Positions 33,935-42,695 are shown, numbered from the stretch's first letter. The stretch: DNA of 51,926 nucleotides from Nitrosopumilaceae archaeon (GCA_035631875.1 DASQHX010000010.1:280708-332633); one strand, 5' to 3'. Numbers and translations are program-made. The notes: generated by a model from the letters alone, not told the origin.

Positions 33935-35563
33935 TCAAGATTTGTCTTCCTTTTTCGTTTTATGATTTTGTTTGGAAATATTTTCACTAATAAGATGGGA
34001 AACACGTGGTGGGTCCTTTCCTATATGAAATGAAATGGCGTGTTGTTCTATGGCACGATCTGCTTTTGTTATGCGTTCATGTTGGCGTAAATGTTCAGTC
34101 CAGGATTCCGATGTAAACATCATAACATATCTACTTGGATTTTCAACATCATGGAATAATTCCCAATTGATTGCGCCATCACGTAACATTACAGAACGTA
34201 AGCCGTTCATTGCAGATTCAAACTCGTGCGAACGTGCCGGATCAATCTGAAATTCCATCTCTACTAGTACGGATCCCTCCTCGTGGTCATCAATGTCAAT
34301 CATCGCGCGCGGCATAGACCAATGCATTGATGGAGTCATATCTACATCTGTGAGCGGCTTTAATTTGTAACGAGTTGAGGTAACAAGACCAATTATCAAT
34401 CCAATAGATGCGGCAAGTAATGCAGTTGGAATTCCCCAGATTTCTGCAACAATTCCCCATATCATACTTCCAATAGCTACTCCGCCCCAATACACCAGCT
34501 GGTGAACTGAAACTACACGTGTTCTTACCCATGATGATACCGAATTGTATGCAATAAAATTCAAGCTAGATGTTATAATTATCAAGGCAGTTCCAACTGC
34601 AAATACCCCAATAAACACAATAATGATGTCATGCTGAAATGACAAGACAGCCAATGCAATAGCATACAAAATTGTTGCACTTGATACGCGCTTTTCTATT
34701 GAGATCTTTTTTATCCGCGGCACTATAACCAAACCGCTTATCATTCCGCCTATGCCAAACGCGCCCACCAGAATTCCAAAAAGAATAGAGTTTGATCCCG
34801 CTTGGTTACGAACCAAGAGAGGCAAGAGTGAAATCAGCGCACTGCCACAAATTGTCAATGCAAAGTCGCGAACAAAGAGTGCGCGTACATGCAAAGAGTG
34901 CCGCATGTATCTCAATCCTGTGCGAATAGCTCCAATTACCTGTTCAGGTGGAAGAAGCTTGCGTTCTTGCGGTTTGTGCCATCTGTGAAGAAAAACAATT
35001 ACTCCAACAAATGAAAGTGCGTTTAGCATAAACACGGCCCATGGTCCTGCTGCGGCAACTACCAAGCCACCAAGAAAGGGACCAACTGCAAGTCCAATGT
35101 AAATTGCTACACTAAACAAAGTCATTGCAGCAAGAGCTTTTTTCTTTGGCACAAGCTCAGTTTGAATTACAATATTTACAGGCAAGCTCATTGCATTGCC
35201 CAAGCCAAGCAATAAGGTAAACACGACAAGAATTGATGATGTTGTAAAACCTCCAAAGGTAAGGATGCTCAGTGTAGCAGCCACTGCAAGTGAAAAGTAT
35301 TGTGTGGCAAGAAAGAGCTTACGTCTGTCAACAATATCTGCAAGAGCTCCTGCAGGAAGTGCAAGCAGAAATATGGATAGGCTTGTCATCACTTGTAAAA
35401 GTGATACAACAAAAGGAGATGGGGCAAGCGATGTTATCAGCCAGCCAGATCCAACAGTTTGCATGGCAGCACCTATATCTGATGCAAACATTGTAACCCA
35501 TAGAAATCTATACAGCGTATTCTTCAGAGGGCTCTCTGACGCAGAATTTGTGCTATTACTCAT
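33935..35563 (-). CDS. MFS exporter of the MFS_3 (EntS-like) type with a C-terminal ABM-like domain
   Basis: This 542-residue protein has 12 membrane helices in the first 400 residues, with the MFS motif ALADIVDRRKLFLATQ between helices 2 and 3. The last 130 residues are soluble (VLVEMEFQIDPARSHEFESA, GAINWELFHDVENPSRYVMM, WTEHLRQHERITKADRAI). They form an antibiotic-monooxygenase-like ferredoxin fold that is typical of this family of transmembrane secretion effectors. The full length matches the family (about 520-550). It likely exports a siderophore, drug or metabolite. Richness in GC-containing codons and a bacterial-type sequence suggest transfer from bacteria. Confidence 0.85.
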   Translation of the reverse strand: MSNSTNSASESPLKNTLYRFLWVTMFASDIGAAMQTVGSGWLITSLAPSPFVVSLLQVMTSLSIFLLALPAGALADIVDRRKLFLATQYFSLAVAATLSILTFGGFTTSSILVVFTLLLGLGNAMSLPVNIVIQTELVPKKKALAAMTLFSVAIYIGLAVGPFLGGLVVAAAGPWAVFMLNALSFVGVIVFLHRWHKPQERKLLPPEQVIGAIRTGLRYMRHSLHVRALFVRDFALTICGSALISLLPLLVRNQAGSNSILFGILVGAFGIGGMISGLVIVPRIKKISIEKRVSSATILYAIALAVLSFQHDIIIVFIGVFAVGTALIIITSSLNFIAYNSVSSWVRTRVVSVHQLVYWGGVAIGSMIWGIVAEIWGIPTALLAASIGLIIGLVTSTRYKLKPLTDVDMTPSMHWSMPRAMIDIDDHEEGSVLVEMEFQIDPARSHEFESAMNGLRSVMLRDGAINWELFHDVENPSRYVMMFTSESWTEHLRQHERITKADRAIEQHAISFHIGKDPPRVSHLISENISKQNHKTKKEDKS

Positions 35564-35701
35564 GTAATATCATGCACAGATAATATTCTGTTAATCAAAT
35601 GTATAAATTAGTTCATTCCAATTCTTTATTTTCAATTCATACCCCATTTAGGAGAATTGTTCAGTTAGCTTTGTATCCTCTTTTCAAAGAGATGTAGAGT
35701 T

Positions 35702-37165
35702 TCAACTTGGAATGGTATTAGTTTTAGCTCTCATATTTTTTCGCAAAAAAATTACAAGAAAAACTGAAACTACAGATAACAATGCAGCAGTTAGAAATAT
35801 CTGATCATATGCTTGCGCAGACGGAAAGCTGCCAGAAAGGTTTGGTATCGTACTCCGATACATTTGCTGATACATGCCAGCAAGTGAAGGCCCAAGCGAG
35901 TTCCCTACAAGCATCAACAGCACACTCATGCCAAGAGATACTCCCTGTACCTTTTGCGGTGATGACATCAAAATTATGTTAAAACAACCTACAATAGTAA
36001 ATGACAGCCCCACAGAAATTATTGCCAATGTGACAGATATGGCATATTCGGTAAAATGAAATGTCAGTATGCTAAAAAATCCAACTGTACAAAACATTGT
36101 TCCAAGTGCTGTGAGCTTGAAATTACCAACTCTTGAGAGGAAAAAACCTCCTGCCGCAGATACTACAAGTGAGACAATCATGAAAGGCAGCTGAACTGTA
36201 GCTATTGTTAATACATCACCACCAAAGCCAAGAGGTTTTGGACTGCGTATCAGTATAGGAATTGTCTGGTATACCATAAAAGTAGAAACTCCAACTATAA
36301 TCATGATAACATTTGATGGTAATAGCACCTTGTCTGAAAGAACTTTGAGATCAATTAGAGGATGAGCAACTCTTTTTTCAAGAGTTGCAAAAATTATCAA
36401 TGATATGGCAGATCCTGCAAAAAATCCCAGAGAATCTAGATTCCCCGAACTAATCTCTTGAAGAAAAGATACGCCTATCAAAAACAAAATTACCGTAGAA
36501 GATAACGCCAGAGTGCCCTTGACATCTATTCCTATTGTCATGGTATCTTGTTCCGTTTTTTTTATTTTGATGAATCTGTTCATTATAAAGGCCAACCCTA
36601 TCGCAATAGGAAATACAGAAAAAAAAGTTGCGTGCCAGCCATAATCAGAAATTATTTTTGCTCCAGCTATCAAACCTATTACAGCGCCGCCAAAAAATGT
36701 TGAAGTAAATATTCCTTGAGCCATTCCAAGCTTTTGAATTGGAAAGATATCACGTACTATGCCAAACGCAATTGGGAACATCGATATCCCTATACCCTGT
36801 GCAATCCTAGCACTTAACAAAAAAGGCAAAGAGTTTGCAAATCCTCCAGTCAAAATTCCCACAGAATATATCATCATCACAATTAGCAGAATCTTCTTTT
36901 TGCCATAGATGTCTGAAAGCTTGCCTGCAATAGGCGTCATTACTGCGCCTGCTATCAAATATGAAGAAAGAATCCAGGACGATGTGTTATATGATATGCT
37001 AAAATCTTTGATAAAATCAGGAATAGCAGGCAGGACCATCGTTTCTCCATACATTGTCACAAGAGCTAGTCCGCATATGATGGAAAGGGCAAGCCATGCA
37101 GAAGGCGAAACAGAGTTTACAGAATTATTCTCACTTGGCTCTAAACCATCTTGATTTTTTTTCAT
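35702..37165 (-). CDS. MFS drug exporter, DHA2 (EmrB/QacA-like) type
   Basis: This 487-residue protein has about 14 membrane helices. It contains the MFS motif A GKLSDIYGKKKILLIVMMIY after helix 2 and the antiporter-type motif RIAQGIGISMFPIAFG in helices 4-5. That marks a proton-driven multidrug or metabolite exporter of the 14-helix class. It lies 139 bases upstream of the other MFS exporter on the same strand, with a separate promoter region between them. Its upstream side has a copy of the 68-base element (37191-37259). The substrate is unknown. Confidence 0.87.
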   Translation of the reverse strand: MKKNQDGLEPSENNSVNSVSPSAWLALSIICGLALVTMYGETMVLPAIPDFIKDFSISYNTSSWILSSYLIAGAVMTPIAGKLSDIYGKKKILLIVMMIYSVGILTGGFANSLPFLLSARIAQGIGISMFPIAFGIVRDIFPIQKLGMAQGIFTSTFFGGAVIGLIAGAKIISDYGWHATFFSVFPIAIGLAFIMNRFIKIKKTEQDTMTIGIDVKGTLALSSTVILFLIGVSFLQEISSGNLDSLGFFAGSAISLIIFATLEKRVAHPLIDLKVLSDKVLLPSNVIMIIVGVSTFMVYQTIPILIRSPKPLGFGGDVLTIATVQLPFMIVSLVVSAAGGFFLSRVGNFKLTALGTMFCTVGFFSILTFHFTEYAISVTLAIISVGLSFTIVGCFNIILMSSPQKVQGVSLGMSVLLMLVGNSLGPSLAGMYQQMYRSTIPNLSGSFPSAQAYDQIFLTAALLSVVSVFLVIFLRKNMRAKTNTIPS

Positions 37166-37190
37166 TATTTTTACCTAAAGTTGTGGTACT

Positions 37191-37259
37191 TTTAGAGCTT
37201 GCTGAGAAATTGAACGTTTGGAACTGGTAAGAGCAGTTATTATTTTGATTTTATTTTAG
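37191..37259. repeat. Approx. 68-base element upstream of the DHA2 exporter
   Basis: On the plus strand it begins TTTAGAGCTTGCTGAGAAAT and ends TGATTTTATTTTAG. Matching elements lie upstream of the minus-strand genes starting at 45070 and 48796, and partly at 27411. Either it is a shared upstream control region, or each copy is a short plus-strand transcript ending in a T-rich terminator. Confidence 0.45.
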
Positions 37260-37431
37260 ATCCATAGTGGAATTTGTCATTTGGTTTAAAAAAATTTGCA
37301 TAGAACTTCTAAACTGTACTGATCTTATGAAATAATTCTAGCTAGCAATCTAACTTACTGCAATAGTAAGCACGACTTAATAATCATAAAACCAAAACAA
37401 AATAAAATGACAAGATCATCTCAAATAAAAA

Positions 37432-37647
37432 ATGGAGTTGTGTAATTTGCCAGATCATTCGTGCAGAATATGCGGAGAAACTCTCACAAAATATTCCTTG
37501 TGTGCAATATGCAAGCAAGTTATGCAGCATATTTGTTTGCAATGTGGTTTTAGAACTGAAGCGGGGTTACACCGATGCCATTTGGAATCAGACGCATATC
37601 AAACAAGGCAGTCCATGATAGAAAACATGTATCCTGTCTTGGCATAA
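37432..37647 (+). CDS. Small cysteine-rich zinc-binding protein
   Basis: This 71-residue protein has eight cysteines in its first 60 residues (CNLPDHSCRICGE, CAICKQVMQHICLQCG, and RCHLESD). That is enough for two zinc sites of a treble-clef or RING-like fold. It has no membrane segment and no known domain name. Confidence 0.65.
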   Translation: MELCNLPDHSCRICGETLTKYSLCAICKQVMQHICLQCGFRTEAGLHRCHLESDAYQTRQSMIENMYPVLA

Positions 37648-37766
37648 CAAAACAACCAACTTGTCAAATTTTTAATATCATATAAAATTTGCTTACAAGG
37701 GAAACGAATTGTTCGTCTATAACAATCTCGAGCTGGTCATAAATAATTTTCAAAGTATGATATTTC

Positions 37767-37871
37767 ATGACAAACATTCCTGACTTTAACACAAAGCATC
37801 AAGGCAGTATAGAATATCTTGCAATAATTCGAGAAATACTTTGGGATGAAGTGACAGAAAACAGAATTTAG
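37767..37871 (+). CDS. Possible 34-residue protein
   Basis: The ATG-started frame reads MTNIPDFNTKHQGSIEYLAI and then IREILWDEVTENRI. Composition is protein-like with one amphipathic helix, and it lies in an otherwise empty gap. There is no homology evidence, so this is tentative. Confidence 0.3.
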   Translation: MTNIPDFNTKHQGSIEYLAIIREILWDEVTENRI

Positions 37872-37883
37872 ATATAGGTATGA

Positions 37884-39209
37884 CTAGTGGTTTTGTTCGC
37901 TTAGTTTAGTAATCATCTTTTGCCTTATACCAATATACACTGCTGCTACTGCAGCAAAAATAATTACCAAGTTAAGGGAAAATGGAAATTCTGGAATTGA
38001 TGTACAGGCATTTTGGACTTGGTTTCCATTGAGACGTCCGTTATTGGTAAAGGTTGCACCGCATCTATCTATGATTGTTCCAGCGTTGTTGATGATGCCA
38101 GAGAGGCTGTTCAAGACAGTACCGCTATTTATTATGGTACCAGAGTTTGAGATAGTGCCAGAATTTGAGATAGTGCCTGTGACCGTTAATGTTACACCTG
38201 AATCGATTGTTAGCAATTTCCCAGTATCAATAGTAAGATTGGCATTAATAGTACAAGTATTAGTACCAGAATCCCAAGTTCCACCTATCACTTGGCATGC
38301 TCCATTGGAATTATCAACTTGTAATTCTCCTAGTGTTGTTCCGGCTAAAGAAGAAAGATCAAAAAGATATTGGTTAAAGTATGATGGAAATACAGCATAT
38401 GGATTTGGTTCTGTCTTGTCTGTGATGTATATCCACTTGACATATTTTGTGGCCATATGAAGCCAAGCTGAATCATATGTTGGCTGAGTATGGATTTTGG
38501 CTTGAAACCCAACTACATCCTTTGAATATTGAGGATAAAAAGTTCTTGTTGCAAGTATTGACTCACTTGGATAACCCGCTGATTCGTATATCTCAATCAG
38601 GTTGAAGAGCGGCACATCTCCTTGATATATTGGACTTCCCGGGTTTGCTCCCATATATGAAAAACCTATCGACCTTGCATAGTCTGAGATTGTCTTGTAA
38701 TAGGTAAAGTTTGATTGAGATCCAGAGACTTGATCAAGTGATATACCGTCTAGCATATTTGGGTAGAACTGCTGATATGAGGATATCATACCTTCTACAT
38801 TTGTAACGCTCATTTTTCCATATCCTGTAGGCACATAACCCGTAACTACAGCCCCAACACTCTTTAGTTGGGTAATTGCATTTGTCCATTCTATTGAAGG
38901 TGCAGTTCCAGGTCCTGATGCAGGATTTATGTTTACACCAAATGGAACATTAGGGAAAGCAATCTTTGCTGCAAGCACTTGAGGAAGCTCGTTTAGGTCA
39001 TACAATGGATAATAGATGCCTGTGTCATTACCTCCAAGCCTTTTAGCCAAGTCTGCAGATATGGTTGTAACCTGTGTGGTCACAGGTGTAACTGTTACGG
39101 TGTATGCGAATGCATTATTGTTCACTACAATGACCAGTGATGACAATATAAGAAGCGAGACAAAAACTAGTGTTAGCCAACGATTACTATCATTGGTATT
39201 TTTTTCCAT
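37884..39209 (-). CDS. Exported spherulation-specific family 4 (glycosidase-like) protein with IPEFPF anchor
   Basis: This 441-residue protein has a signal peptide to about residue 36 (NNAFAY). A TIM-barrel-like domain at about 58-300 matches the spherulin-4 family: GIYYPLYD, FGVNINPASGPG, GAVVTGYVPTGYG, YPNMLDGISLDQV and YMGANPGSPIYQGD. These resemble endo-alpha-galactosaminidase-type enzymes that cleave polysaccharide matrices. A Cys-linked region (GACQVIGGTWDSGTNTCTIN) leads into a left-handed repeat LTIDSGVTLTVTGTISNSGT with several SGTI-NS steps, a beta-helix spacer. The anchor IPEFPFSLNLVIIFAAVAAV is followed by YIGIRQKM. Confidence 0.82.
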   Translation of the reverse strand: MEKNTNDSNRWLTLVFVSLLILSSLVIVVNNNAFAYTVTVTPVTTQVTTISADLAKRLGGNDTGIYYPLYDLNELPQVLAAKIAFPNVPFGVNINPASGPGTAPSIEWTNAITQLKSVGAVVTGYVPTGYGKMSVTNVEGMISSYQQFYPNMLDGISLDQVSGSQSNFTYYKTISDYARSIGFSYMGANPGSPIYQGDVPLFNLIEIYESAGYPSESILATRTFYPQYSKDVVGFQAKIHTQPTYDSAWLHMATKYVKWIYITDKTEPNPYAVFPSYFNQYLFDLSSLAGTTLGELQVDNSNGACQVIGGTWDSGTNTCTINANLTIDTGKLLTIDSGVTLTVTGTISNSGTISNSGTIINSGTVLNSLSGIINNAGTIIDRCGATFTNNGRLNGNQVQNACTSIPEFPFSLNLVIIFAAVAAVYIGIRQKMITKLSEQNH

Positions 39210-39352
39210 GTTTACAATCCATTACATATATGGATTCGATAACGTAAAGCAGTATAGATACAATTTTCTATTATAATCTACCAGATTGTAATGCATTATC
39301 TTAAAACGGTCCTGTCAAATCTATATCGGTCTTTCAAACTGTCAAAAATCGT

Positions 39353-39583
39353 CTACGACAATTCTTCGTGTATGATCCGTCTGTAGAGTTCTCTAATTAC
39401 TTGGATTTTTGTATCAATTTCTCTCAAAGATAAATTATAGAAATCAGATGGGAAGGTTGGATTCTGCTTGTACATTTCCATTATCTGGGTTTGGTTATAA
39501 TGAAGTTCATTTACCATCTCCATACAGTTGACATGTAGGATGGACTTGAATTCTTCTGATTGATGAATTTTATCTATGTCCAT
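39353..39583 (-). CDS. Hypothetical small helical protein
   Basis: This 76-residue protein is predicted to be all helical (EEFKSILHVNCMEMVNELHY, YNLSLREIDTKIQVIRELYR). It has no signal peptide and no known domain. It lies next to a response regulator, divergently, so it could be a partner, but this is only context. Confidence 0.5.
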   Translation of the reverse strand: MDIDKIHQSEEFKSILHVNCMEMVNELHYNQTQIMEMYKQNPTFPSDFYNLSLREIDTKIQVIRELYRRIIHEELS

Positions 39584-39739
39584 ATGAACGTCCTATTGAT
39601 CATACCAAACCCTAAAAACTAATTGTTTTGCAACTATTTATTATTATAAAAAAGGCGGCATATCATTTTACATCATGTCATTGTATACTATTGTTCTATC
39701 TGCCATTATTGATTTATACATCCTTCAAGGTTTTGAAGC

Positions 39740-40108
39740 GTGGCAAAAATTCTTGTCGTAGATGACGAACCTGATATTGCTTTATCCCTCAAAAATGGTT
39801 TAACAAATAATGGCTTTGAAGTTGATGCATATACTGAACCACTAAAAGCATTAGATGACTTTAAGCCAAATGTATACGATTTATCTCTCTTTGATATCAG
39901 AATGCCCAAAATGAATGGTTTTGAACTGTGTCGAGAGATAAAAAAGAAGGAAACCAATGCCAAGATCTGTTTGATGACGGCATTTGAAATATACCATGAT
40001 GAGTTCAGAAGAATATTTCCAACTCTTAATGTACAATGTTTTATTCGAAAACCAATCGGTATTAAGGATCTAATTTCACATATAAAATTAGAACTAAATA
40101 TTTCTTGA
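39740..40108 (+). CDS. Stand-alone response regulator receiver domain (CheY-like)
   Basis: This 122-residue protein starts at a GTG. The acidic pair is D8-D9 (ILVVDDEPD), the phospho-acceptor D52 is in SLFDIRMPKMNG, T80 is in CLMTAF, and K104 is in FIRKPIG. All receiver residues are present and there is no output domain. It should be phosphorylated by a histidine kinase and act by protein contact. GATTTATACATCC at about 39710 gives TATA spacing for a leaderless GTG. No kinase gene is in the window. Confidence 0.9.
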   Translation: MAKILVVDDEPDIALSLKNGLTNNGFEVDAYTEPLKALDDFKPNVYDLSLFDIRMPKMNGFELCREIKKKETNAKICLMTAFEIYHDEFRRIFPTLNVQCFIRKPIGIKDLISHIKLELNIS

Positions 40109-40230
40109 AAGCTTGATCAAGTGGGCTTCTCAAAAACAACGTTGATCTTGTTCTGTTCTAGTACCTTAAACCTCGAAAGTTAACACAACAAATTTCTAGT
40201 AAACAAATCTCGATAAGTTAACAGAAGTTA

Positions 40231-40479
40231 TCATAGTACGCTTATTCTCTTTGTTACGAAACCAAAGTTTAACATAAATTCCAAGATAAAAACCTGAATA
40301 GTATCATCAATACATCGAATGATATAGTCTCCATTATTGGCAATATCAAGATTCACGTTCTTGAAGATGTTTTGTGATGATATTTTTTGTTTAGCAAGTT
40401 TTTCCAGTATGAATTTCTCCTTATTTTCCTCCTGCAAACAATTTGGACTAATGAAAACTTTCTTTGAAGGGTTAAGCAT
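40231..40479 (-). CDS. Hypothetical protein
   Basis: This 82-residue protein has no recognised domain. The middle is helical and charged (NKEKFILEKLAKQKISSQNI) and the end is beta-like and hydrophobic (YIIRCIDDTIQVFILEFM). It contains two cysteines. It could be part of a sensory or regulatory pair with the receiver protein 120 bases away on the other strand, but nothing proves it. Confidence 0.45.
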   Translation of the reverse strand: MLNPSKKVFISPNCLQEENKEKFILEKLAKQKISSQNIFKNVNLDIANNGDYIIRCIDDTIQVFILEFMLNFGFVTKRISVL

Positions 40480-40592
40480 AACTCCACCTGACTCATTATA
40501 ATTTAGCTCTTAAACTATTTCTATTACTAGAAATAAAATAATAGCCTATTTTTTTGAGCTTAACTTTATCAAACTTTCAATCTTATTCTGCC

Positions 40593-40688
40593 CTAAATCA
40601 GCTTATTTTCTCTACTTTTTGTTTCAATCAGAGATAATTCTTCAAGATCTAATTCCAATTCCTTGAAACCTTTCCACCACGGATTCAA
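40593..40688 (-). CDS. 31-residue WW-motif small protein, copy A
   Basis: Translated from a TTG at 40688: MNPWWKGFKELELDLEELSL then IETKSRENKLI. A second copy lies at 44200-44295. The two agree almost perfectly from this TTG onward but differ in the eight codons before it, and copy B has a stop codon there. A TATAAA box (40715-40720) sits 29 bases before the TTG, preceded by GATCGACAGATC (40721-40732). An ATG at 40712 is in frame but lies within 3 bases of the TATA box. The protein is acidic and helical, with two adjacent tryptophans. The function is unknown. Confidence 0.6.
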   Translation of the reverse strand: MNPWWKGFKELELDLEELSLIETKSRENKLI

Positions 40689-40714
40689 TCCTTTTTGTAA
40701 TCTAGTCGTCATTC

Positions 40715-40732
40715 TTTATAGATCTGTCGATC
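40715..40732 (-). promoter_or_regulatory. GATCGACAGATC-TATAAA promoter, copy A
   Basis: The direct repeat GATC-GACA-GATC abuts TATAAA on the minus strand. The same 18-base layout is found before copy B at 44322-44339. GATCGACAGATC also occurs at 49565, nine bases before a TATATAAA. Confidence 0.5.
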
Positions 40733-40747
40733 CTTTTCAATGGAAAA

Positions 40748-40770
40748 TGTAGAGTTTTCACGTGTAAGAG
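40748..40770 (-). pseudogene. Orphan gene start of the MKTLH signal-peptide type
   Basis: The minus-strand CTCTTACACGTGAAAACTCT continuing ACAT matches the region around the start codon of the Hint gene (27411), including bases before the start. Here it reads VKTLHF and then loses all similarity to a signal peptide. It is a remnant of a duplicated gene start. Confidence 0.5.
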
Positions 40771-40807
40771 GATAAAGGAAATTACTGGATGTTGACTAGA
40801 TCTTTTA

Positions 40808-40987
40808 TTAGATTTTCTTTTTGTTAATGATGCAATTCATAGTATACAATATCTTGTCATCTCCATATGGAAATGGATCTGCGCAGTCACCACATTTTGG
40901 ACACAAAATTTCTGCATTTATATCAACTTCTCCAATAAACTTACCACATCTATAGCACGTGATCTGTTTGGTATCATAAAGATTCAA
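40808..40987 (-). CDS. 59-residue zinc-ribbon protein
   Basis: Read from a TTG at 40987: MNLYDTKQITCYRCGKFIGE, then ILCPKCGDCADPF and a short tail ending INKKKI. The motifs CYRCG and CPKCGDC form a zinc ribbon of the type found in small archaeal RNA-polymerase- or ribosome-associated proteins. The ribbon is convincing. The start is less certain because only non-ATG codons are available. Confidence 0.55.
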   Translation of the reverse strand: MNLYDTKQITCYRCGKFIGEVDINAEILCPKCGDCADPFPYGDDKILYTMNCIINKKKI

Positions 40988-41012
40988 TTTGTCGTTCCTC
41001 GTTCCAATATTT

Positions 41013-41396
41013 TCATGTCAAAAAGTGATTTTCGTTTTGTAATAATTGGTTATAGTTTTTTAGAAATTTTTTATGATCAAAATCCTTTTTGGATATAATC
41101 AGAACACTTTCGTCATCATCTATCGGGATTAAAATAAATTTTAAATTCTGACGCTGTAGCAGAATATAATTTATAGGTCCCATGTCTTCGTCATAGTCCT
41201 TTTGCATTGATCTGATAAGCGCAAATCCCATGAAAAACATCTCTTTCTTCTGATTGGACATGCCTGTTGAGACTGTTCCCATGGACTCTACCAATCTACC
41301 TTTTTTGTTAATAATACCAATTTGCATAATACTTGGATCAATCATTGTAGACTTTTGTAAGAGGAGTTGTTTGTTTTCAGGAATTTGAAGTAACAT
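41013..41396 (-). CDS. DUF6659-like thaumarchaeal protein (roadblock/profilin-like fold)
   Basis: This 127-residue protein has the order IMQIGIINKKGRLVESMG, then MFFMGFALIRSMQKDYDEDM, then GPINYILLQRQNLKFILIPI and DDESVLIISKKD. This matches a protein family expanded in ammonia-oxidising archaea (DUF6659), which resembles roadblock/profilin sensors. It is cytosolic. Many genomes carry dozens of copies near regulators. The role is probably in signalling, but it is unproven. Confidence 0.65.
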   Translation of the reverse strand: MLLQIPENKQLLLQKSTMIDPSIMQIGIINKKGRLVESMGTVSTGMSNQKKEMFFMGFALIRSMQKDYDEDMGPINYILLQRQNLKFILIPIDDDESVLIISKKDFDHKKFLKNYNQLLQNENHFLT

Positions 41397-41682
41397 AGTT
41401 ACCTTCCCACAATTTGATAGGAACTTCTATCATATTGCATATAGATTCTATAACAAACTAGCATTAAAATGAGTTGTAACAATGTTCTATGATATTCTTC
41501 TATTTTTATAAAATTGTCACGTTTTGATATATGATCTATCTTTAGTCCTGCTATGATCAAGACAGGTAATTAATTAGACCCGGCAAATCCCGCATCAGTT
41601 TTTCTGAATAATTATCTGTAAGACTTTTCTTGATGAAAATTGCTATCTCTTTAAAGACTATTTATCCTTATACTTAATTAAA

Positions 41683-41928
41683 TTGGAATATTCAATAAAC
41701 ACTCCAAAAGAGATACAAAGAAAAAACATGGAAATTAACTCACTTTATGATGAGGGTAATTTTCATTTATGTTCAGGTAAATATGAGGAAGCAATAAAAT
41801 ACTATGATAGAATTTTAAAACTAACCCCATATTCCAAAACTGCATTAGGTTACAAGGGATTTGCCCTTCTAAAATTAAATAAACGCAAGGAAGCCGTAAA
41901 CTGTTATGAGATGGCTCTGAATTGTTAA
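41683..41928 (+). CDS. Small TPR protein
   Basis: This 81-residue protein starts at a TTG and contains two TPR helices pairs: NSLYDEGNFHLCSGKYEEAI with KYYDRILKLTPYS, then ALGYKGFALLKLNKRKEAVN with CYEMALNC. The gene ends 10 bases before the stop of a convergent gene. It is a protein-protein interaction adaptor. The partner is unknown. Confidence 0.75.
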   Translation: MEYSINTPKEIQRKNMEINSLYDEGNFHLCSGKYEEAIKYYDRILKLTPYSKTALGYKGFALLKLNKRKEAVNCYEMALNC

Positions 41929-41938
41929 AAAATCAATT

Positions 41939-42184
41939 TCACAAACACTCTAGTATTCTGCCTGTATGAGCATCTACTTTTGTGCATACGATATGTTCAT
42001 CACGATGCCCCACATCAGTTATTACATTCCAAGTATTTTCTTCCAAGATTGCGTTTTTGAATATAATTAGCGAGTAAGACTGTTCAAGAAACCTTCTTGC
42101 AATTGATTTTGCATGTTGTGAGTCTATATTCATCTGGCTTTGGTCTCCAGCAACCATGGACATTTTGTTTTGTGTTGTAATCAA
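41939..42184 (-). CDS. PepSY-like small protein, paralogue of the gene at 43948
   Basis: This 81-residue protein starts at a TTG (an ATG at 42163 is possible). One PepSY-type unit is visible: HAKSIARRFLEQSYSLIIF, then ILEENTWNVITDV and VCTKVDAHTGRILECL. It aligns over its full domain with the protein at 43948-44160 (AEEIALGFLQQQYSMI, VLEEDGRTWLVDF, VKVNARTGLILGW). Neither has a signal peptide, so they act in the cytosol, unlike most PepSY proteins. Confidence 0.65.
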   Translation of the reverse strand: MITTQNKMSMVAGDQSQMNIDSQHAKSIARRFLEQSYSLIIFKNAILEENTWNVITDVGHRDEHIVCTKVDAHTGRILECL

Positions 42185-42356
42185 ATCATCATGACCTGTA
42201 GAATTATTGCAGTAATATCTTTCATATCACGATATTTCATAATGATAGATAGACAAGATATGCTAAAAACAGCTTGTACAAATGTTATAGTAAAATTGTA
42301 GTTTTCATGAATAGATTTCAATCTGGTCTATAATTTAAAAAATTGGCATAGAATTT

Positions 42357-42497
42357 CTAATCGGTATCAATAACATAGAAGAATCTTACAATGACTTTAT
42401 CAATAGCAGATCGGAATGAGGCGTGGTAGGTTGTGGGCATCCTACGAGCGCACATGATTGTGAACATATCCTCCCCCAGCAATGACCAAACCCACAT
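42357..42497 (-). other. GC-rich island: possible small ORF or structured RNA
   Basis: The gap 42185-42500 is mostly AT-rich, but about 42410-42490 is clearly richer in G and C. On the plus strand GTAGG and CCTAC enclose a 10-base loop, extended by outer GCG/CGC pairs, and a T-rich run follows near 42497. On the minus strand the same DNA has an open frame of 46 codons (MWVWSLLGEDMFTIMCARRM...). I cannot decide between an RNA and a protein. The 42185-42356 part shows nothing else. Confidence 0.3.
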
Positions 42498-42500
42498 TTT

Positions 42501-42695
42501 TTATATGCTATATTGAGTAGCAGTAGTTTTGGCTTCACCAGGCAGCCGAAAACTCAAGCCTCCATTGGTAGAGGCAACTCCATTACTGCTGCCACTTGTG
42601 ATTGTATAGGAGCAAGCGTTAAAATTTGTGCATTTTGTCGCAGTACCAGTTAGGGTAGATGCATATGCATTATTGTATAACAAGACGAGAACCAA
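42501..42695 (-). CDS. Small exported protein with doubtful start
   Basis: The mature part reads STLTGTATKCTNFNACSYTI, with one disulfide-type cysteine pair, and ends ATQYSI. The only standard start is a TTG at 42695, which gives a signal peptide without a basic N-terminal region (VLVLLYNNAYA). The frame stays open upstream to a stop at 42735-42737. It codes there for STKILILPVITVLVLVLLYN, a perfect signal peptide that begins at an ATA codon (42732-42734) where an ATG would be expected. The gene may therefore have a mutated start or use an unusual one. Confidence 0.5.
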   Translation of the reverse strand: MVLVLLYNNAYASTLTGTATKCTNFNACSYTITSGSSNGVASTNGGLSFRLPGEAKTTATQYSI

